Of a stretch of DNA of 64,000 bases, positions 60,246 through 64,000 are shown piece by piece. The translations under genes and the position numbers were made by a program. This DNA is from Methylophilus medardensis (GTDB taxonomy: Bacteria > Pseudomonadota > Gammaproteobacteria > Burkholderiales > Methylophilaceae), in assembly GCF_006363915.1 (NCBI RefSeq), contig NZ_CP040946.1. One strand, 5' to 3'. Position 1 is the first letter of the stretch, and each line of letters begins with the position of its first letter. The notes under the pieces were generated by a model, which was given only the letters and a program-made list of their open reading frames with translations, searched no databases and was not told the DNA's origin.

Positions 60246-61190
60246 ATGCTCGCAGTAATGTTGCAGATGGCGCTGCTGATCGCCACCGGCATCCTCTGGC
60301 AACGGTTCGCTCCTCAGCATATCTCCGGGCTATCACACAGACGGGCACTAACGGATCTGGTATTTTGTATTTTGTTACCGGCTCTGGTGTTGGATATTTT
60401 ATGGCGAGCGCCCTTTGATGCGACCACGCTCAGCTTCGCGCTGACAGCCCTGAGTCGTCTGACCGTGGCAGCGGTGTGCATGTGGCTAACGCTACAACTG
60501 TTGCAGCGACTGATGCCCATTTCGCGCGCCCAGCAAGGTGCGCTGATGTTGGCGGCGATCTTCCCCAATGCGACCTACTTGGGGCTACCAGTCACCAGTG
60601 AGGTACTGGGCGACTGGACACACGAAATTGTGCTTAAATTTGACCTTTTCGCCTGTACACCTGTGTTACTCACGCTCGGCATGCTGCTCGCGCAAAGCTA
60701 CGGCCAAACCGAACAAAAATCCCATCCCTTACGTGCGCTATTGACCGTACCGCCACTGTGGGCGTTGTTGCTAGCAACCGTGCTCAATCTCTGGCAAGTG
60801 CCGCAACCGGTCATGATCGCGCATGCCCTACACACCTTGGCAGGTGGCGTGGTGCCATTGATGCTGATTGCCCTAGGCATGAGCATCCGCTGGGATACTT
60901 TTAAACTCAGACTCATCCCTTTGCTATTGCCTGTATGCCTCATCGGATTATGTATTGCCCCCATCGCAGCATGGTGGGTGGCTAAAGCGCTTGGACTACA
61001 CGGCGAGCAACTCACTGCCTGCGTGCTACTGGCGGCCATGCCAACCATGGTGTTCGGGATCGTGATTTGTGAGCGATATCGTCTTGATGGCGCCTTGTAC
61101 GCTGCTGCGGTGTTTATGAGCACCCTACTCAGCATCGGTAGCCTTTCAGTCTGGTTTACGGTGTTGCAATCCCCAGCTGCGGGCACTTGA
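60246..61190 (+). CDS. AEC family (auxin efflux carrier type) transporter
   Basis: A 314-residue inner-membrane protein with about ten hydrophobic helices in two inverted five-helix halves; the two halves are linked by KSHPLRALLTVPPLWALLL. The family motifs include LTDLVFCILLPALVLDIL in the first half and VVPLMLIALGMSIR with AAMPTMVFGIVICERY in the second. Members export or import malate, malonate and similar; the substrate is unknown here. The ATG at 60246 has an AGAGG Shine-Dalgarno sequence; a GTG at 60192 is rejected. Confidence 0.9.
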   Translation: MLAVMLQMALLIATGILWQRFAPQHISGLSHRRALTDLVFCILLPALVLDILWRAPFDATTLSFALTALSRLTVAAVCMWLTLQLLQRLMPISRAQQGALMLAAIFPNATYLGLPVTSEVLGDWTHEIVLKFDLFACTPVLLTLGMLLAQSYGQTEQKSHPLRALLTVPPLWALLLATVLNLWQVPQPVMIAHALHTLAGGVVPLMLIALGMSIRWDTFKLRLIPLLLPVCLIGLCIAPIAAWWVAKALGLHGEQLTACVLLAAMPTMVFGIVICERYRLDGALYAAAVFMSTLLSIGSLSVWFTVLQSPAAGT

Positions 61191-61319
61191 GCAAACAACC
61201 GGCACAGCACCCTCCTACGTCATATGACGTGTTGCCTCGCCCCCTCACCCTTTTTATGATGTGAGCTATTCGGTGCGTGTTTGATACAACACGCATTCAG
61301 CACCGCCCAAATGATGTGG

Positions 61320-61590
61320 TCACATGGTTGCCAGGTTGAAAAAAATATGGCTAAGCGACCAGCCGAACCACAAATGCGTTGGGATGCAAGGTTTTACCGG
61401 ATGCGAAAATAGGAAGAACGCTGGTTTTAGCTTATTTTCGCCCCCGGAATGGGCAACGCTGACAACAGGTATTGAGCAAACGGCCGAGCAACCGTGTTCA
61501 TCGTTCAATGTGCCTGACGCCAGTGAGTTGATGTTGACGTAGTCTCTCTGTTCTTGACCTCATATGACGGCTTATGCCGTCATTTTTTTC
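61320..61590 (+). ncRNA. candidate structured RNA in a 477-nt intergenic gap
   Basis: The gap 61191-61667 has no convincing gene. It holds a long stem, CCGG-GCGAAAATA (61398-61411) pairing with TATTTTCGC-CCGG (61433-61447) across a 2 by 2 mismatch and a 21-nt loop, and it ends with a strong rho-independent terminator. A 72-codon frame at 61324-61542 spans it but shows no protein-like texture. Terminator plus stem suggest a small RNA or leader; the 5' end is not defined. Confidence 0.35.
61564..61590 (+). terminator. orphan rho-independent terminator
   Basis: ATGACGGC / GCCGTCAT with a TTAT loop and TTTTTTT. It lies more than 370 nt after the AEC gene and upstream of the XRE-argA gene. Confidence 0.75.
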
Positions 61591-61607
61591 ATCTTTATCC
61601 GCTATAA

Positions 61608-61667
61608 ATTTGCATTTAAAGCTATATCAAATTACTATTTTGCAAAACAACCTCTTTATTTGCAAAT
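61608..61667 (+). promoter_or_regulatory. candidate operators of the XRE-ArgA fusion
   Basis: Three related sites: ATTTGCAT (61608-61615), TTTTGCAAAA (61638-61647) and ATTTGCAAAT (61658-61667), the last two perfect palindromes with centres 20 nt apart; the first is 31 nt from the second. The third touches the start codon at 61668 and takes the place of a Shine-Dalgarno sequence. Suited to a self-repressing XRE protein, which is inference. Confidence 0.5.
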
Positions 61668-63236
61668 ATGATTGGCAATAACATTAGGAATTTGCGTAAA
61701 TCGCAAAATCTAACCTTACAACAACTCGCCGCCCGCATGGGCACAGATGCGAGTAACTTGTCGCGCATTGAACGCGGCGAGATCGGCATTTCAGAAGCGT
61801 TGTTACGTGCGGCTGCACAAGCACTCAACACCACGCCGGGGCGCTTGTACGATGCCGACCTCACGCCAGTCTCACTCACCAATACACCGCCTGCGATCCT
61901 ATCCCAGGCCAACAGCAAAGACTTTGTGCATTGGTTTCGCTCGGCAGCGCCTTATATTCATGCCTTTGGCGGCAGCACCTTTGTGATTGCCTTTGGGGGT
62001 GAAGTGGTCAGCGAGCAACAATTCATTGCACTCTCACACGACCTGAACCTGCTCGCCAGTCTAGAGGTTCGGTTGGTACTGGTGCATGGCGCACGTCCAC
62101 AAATTGAGCACCGCCTCAAACGCGACAACCTCACCCCTAAACTCCACAATGGTTTACGGATTACCGATGATGCCGCGATGCAAGCGGTAAAAGAGGCCAA
62201 TGGCGCCATTCGCGTCGAGATTGAATCACTACTTTCAATGGGGATTGCCAATTCCCCCATGGCAGGAAGCGATATCCGCGTCGCCAGCGGCAACTTTGTG
62301 ACGGCGAAACCGCTGGGAGTGCGCGACGGCGTTGACCTGCAACACACCGGTGAGGTGCGTAAAATTGATGCGATTGGGATTCAAAAACGGCTTGATGACG
62401 GTGAATTGGTGTTGTTGTCCCCCATGGGTTACTCGCCCACAGGCGAGACCTTTAACTTATCCCTTGAAGACGTTGCGGTGAGTGCCGCCGTTGCACTAGA
62501 TGCCGAAAAACTGATTTTTTTGATGGACTCCGCTGGGGTGCATAATCTACGCGGTGAACTACTGCGTGAGATGACTTCGGCCAAGGCCAAAAACCTGCTG
62601 CGCAACGTGCAGGAAAGCGATGTGCCTATCCACTACTCAGAAGACGTCAATTACTATTTGCCTGCCGCTGTCCGCGCCTGCGAACATGGCGTAACCAGAA
62701 CGCACCTAATTTCTCGTCATATTGACGGAGCCATTGTGCAGGAACTGTTTACCCGGCAAGGCATCGGCACCATGGTGACCGAACTGCCGTTAGAAACCAT
62801 GCGCCAAGCGAATATTGACGATGTGGGCGGCATTCTGATGTTGATTGAACCGCTCGAAAATGAAGGCATTTTGGTGCGTCGCGGGCGCGAACGGATCGAA
62901 ATGGAGATCAATTATTTTTACGTGATGGAACATGACAACCGGGTCATCGGTTGCGCCGCGCTCTATCCGTTCGCACAAGAGAAAATGGTGGAGTTTGCCT
63001 GCCTAGCGATTGACCCAAGTTATCGCGGAGGCGGCCGTGGCGACAAACTATTCAATTATTGTCAGGCACAAGCCAGTCAAAAGGGTTTTAAACGGTTATT
63101 CTGCCTGACCACGCGCACTGAGCACTGGTTTCTCGAGCGCGGCTTTACTGAGCAAAATATTGATCAGCTGCCTGATGAAAAACAAAAACTTTACAATTTT
63201 CAAAGAAAATCCAAAGTTTTCATCAAACCCTTATGA
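61668..63236 (+). CDS. argA: N-acetylglutamate synthase fused to an N-terminal XRE DNA-binding domain
   Basis: A 522-residue protein. Residues about 3-60 are a Cro/CI-type helix-turn-helix (IRNLRKSQNLTLQQLAARMG, DASNLSRIERGEIGISEAL). A Pro/Thr linker (61-82) leads to a complete ArgA: an amino-acid-kinase-like domain from FVHWFRSAAPYIHAFGG, with LVHGARPQIEHRLKRD and VASGNFVTAKPLGVRDGVD, and a GNAT acetyltransferase domain from about 385 (FACLAIDPSYRGGGRGDKL) to the C-terminus. ArgA makes N-acetylglutamate, the first step of arginine synthesis, and is arginine-inhibited. Plain ArgA is about 440 residues, and no start codon lies between linker and enzyme. argB follows after 70 nt. Confidence 0.92.
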   Translation: MIGNNIRNLRKSQNLTLQQLAARMGTDASNLSRIERGEIGISEALLRAAAQALNTTPGRLYDADLTPVSLTNTPPAILSQANSKDFVHWFRSAAPYIHAFGGSTFVIAFGGEVVSEQQFIALSHDLNLLASLEVRLVLVHGARPQIEHRLKRDNLTPKLHNGLRITDDAAMQAVKEANGAIRVEIESLLSMGIANSPMAGSDIRVASGNFVTAKPLGVRDGVDLQHTGEVRKIDAIGIQKRLDDGELVLLSPMGYSPTGETFNLSLEDVAVSAAVALDAEKLIFLMDSAGVHNLRGELLREMTSAKAKNLLRNVQESDVPIHYSEDVNYYLPAAVRACEHGVTRTHLISRHIDGAIVQELFTRQGIGTMVTELPLETMRQANIDDVGGILMLIEPLENEGILVRRGRERIEMEINYFYVMEHDNRVIGCAALYPFAQEKMVEFACLAIDPSYRGGGRGDKLFNYCQAQASQKGFKRLFCLTTRTEHWFLERGFTEQNIDQLPDEKQKLYNFQRKSKVFIKPL

Positions 63237-63306
63237 GTTTTTAGCTAAAATTCAGGCTGACGCTGATTAAACCTAATCGCCTGAAGATTGAATGAAAGTC
63301 TGACCC

Positions 63307-64000
63307 ATGCATAACGCTACCGCCAACCAAAAAGCGCAAACCCTGTCCGAGGCATTGCCATACATTAAACGGTTTTTTGATAAAACCATTGTCATTAAAT
63401 ACGGCGGCAACGCGATGACTGACGAACACCTCAAAGAGTGTTTCGCGCAAGATGTGGTGTTACTCAAACTGGTAGGGATGAACCCAGTAGTGGTGCACGG
63501 TGGCGGACCGCAAATTAATGAAATGCTGGATAAACTTGGCAAAAAAGGGGAGTTTATTCAAGGCATGCGCGTCACGGACGCCGAAACCATGGACGTGGTT
63601 GAAATGGTGCTCGGTGGGCAGGTCAATAAGGAAATCGTCAACCTGATCAACCGCCATGGCGGCAAAGCTGTGGGCCTGACCGGTCAAGATGGCAATTTTA
63701 TTCATGCGCACAAATTGCTGATGGAGGACCTCAAAGACCCTACTAAGATGATTGATGTTGGTCAGGTGGGCGAAATTTCAGCCATTGACCCGAGTATTAT
63801 TAATTTTCTCGATAGCGGCGACTTTATTCCAGTGGTCGCGCCGATTGGGGTTGGTCGTGACGGCGAGACCTACAACATTAATGCAGACGTAGTCGCTGGT
63901 AAATTGGCCGAGATCCTCAATGCTGAAAAACTGATTTTGCTCACCAACACGCCTGGCGTGCTGGATAAAAATGGACAATTGCTCACAGGCCTCACACCCA
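63307..64000 (+). CDS. argB: acetylglutamate kinase (partial at window end)
   Basis: Second enzyme of arginine synthesis, phosphorylating N-acetylglutamate. The first 231 residues are present: FFDKTIVIKYGGNAM, VVVHGGGPQINEML (nucleotide/substrate site), the helix GQVNKEIVNLINRHGGKAVG, and the ADVVAGKLAEIL core before LLTNTPGVL. The frame is open to the last base, so the 3' end is outside the window. It follows argA on the same strand, giving an argA-argB pair. Confidence 0.95.
   Translation, partial: MHNATANQKAQTLSEALPYIKRFFDKTIVIKYGGNAMTDEHLKECFAQDVVLLKLVGMNPVVVHGGGPQINEMLDKLGKKGEFIQGMRVTDAETMDVVEMVLGGQVNKEIVNLINRHGGKAVGLTGQDGNFIHAHKLLMEDLKDPTKMIDVGQVGEISAIDPSIINFLDSGDFIPVVAPIGVGRDGETYNINADVVAGKLAEILNAEKLILLTNTPGVLDKNGQLLTGLTP

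Noticed and set aside
1..64000. CRISPR arrays, rRNA or tRNA genes
   Set aside because: No regularly spaced direct repeats of the right length and no tRNA-like cloverleaf or rRNA text were noticed on either strand; a covariance-model scan was not possible.

Overview
The window looks like a chromosomal segment of a methylotrophic betaproteobacterium, most likely of the Methylophilaceae (inference). The pointers are a homologue of formaldehyde-activating enzyme next to transketolase (a ribulose-monophosphate-cycle enzyme), a betaproteobacterial-type Coq7, several PEP-CTERM surface-protein genes and betaproteobacterial versions of the housekeeping genes. I saw no rRNA or tRNA genes, no CRISPR array, no transposase and no integrase.

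Layout. 0-11.6 kb is housekeeping: ctpA, coq7, a VOC protein, an OsmC protein, an FKBP lipoprotein, dacB-bioA, an RlhA-type U32 protein, a MarC protein, and a Nudix gene overlapping mnmA. 11.6-15 kb holds a TonB-dependent receptor, a PEP-CTERM gene and a small gene behind a Fur-like box. 15.2-18.9 kb holds a GST, nadC and a GspE/PilB-type ATPase. 18.9-36 kb is an iron and heme acquisition island read almost entirely from the minus strand, in three blocks that each start at a Fur-like box. Block 1 is a catecholate-type receptor, a PiuC hydroxylase, an FMN alpha-hydroxyacid oxidoreductase, a PepSY protein and cytochrome b561. Block 2 is hugZ-hmuS-hmuT-hmuU-hmuV followed by a siderophore receptor preceded by a perfect 39-bp palindrome. 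Block 3 is an unknown protein, a cysteine-free S4 (rpsD) paralogue, hemP, tonB, exbB, exbD, a PepSY-TM protein and a small membrane protein. 36.1-43.1 kb is ilvI-ilvH-ilvC, psd and pepN. 43.1-46.3 kb is a patch of small genes (HNH, zinc ribbons, YjdM, RIO kinase). 46.5-52.2 kb holds two transglutaminase-like genes, tkt, the Fae homologue and a Gfo/Idh/MocA oxidoreductase. 52.2-58.8 kb is a two-component/PEP-CTERM locus. The end holds a thioredoxin-like gene, rsmE, an AEC transporter, an XRE-argA fusion and the start of argB.

Three systems stand out. (1) Upstream of the NarL/LuxR-type response regulator and of two PEP-CTERM genes around it there are three copies of a near-palindromic G/C-box (CCCCCTGTTTGCGGGGGTG-like), each followed at exactly 21 nt by a TAG-type -10 element; this looks like a dedicated regulon of the adjacent sensor kinase/response regulator pair. 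(2) N-acetylglutamate synthase, the first enzyme of arginine synthesis, carries an N-terminal XRE-type DNA-binding domain in one uninterrupted reading frame, and palindromic TTTGCAAA-type sites lie directly upstream. (3) A second-type, cysteine-free ribosomal protein S4 sits in a Fur-box-headed heme/TonB cluster, which suggests ribosome remodelling under iron limitation.

Gene identities come from reading protein motifs, start sites from codons and Shine-Dalgarno sequences visible in the DNA. No database search was possible, so family names rest on remembered family features.
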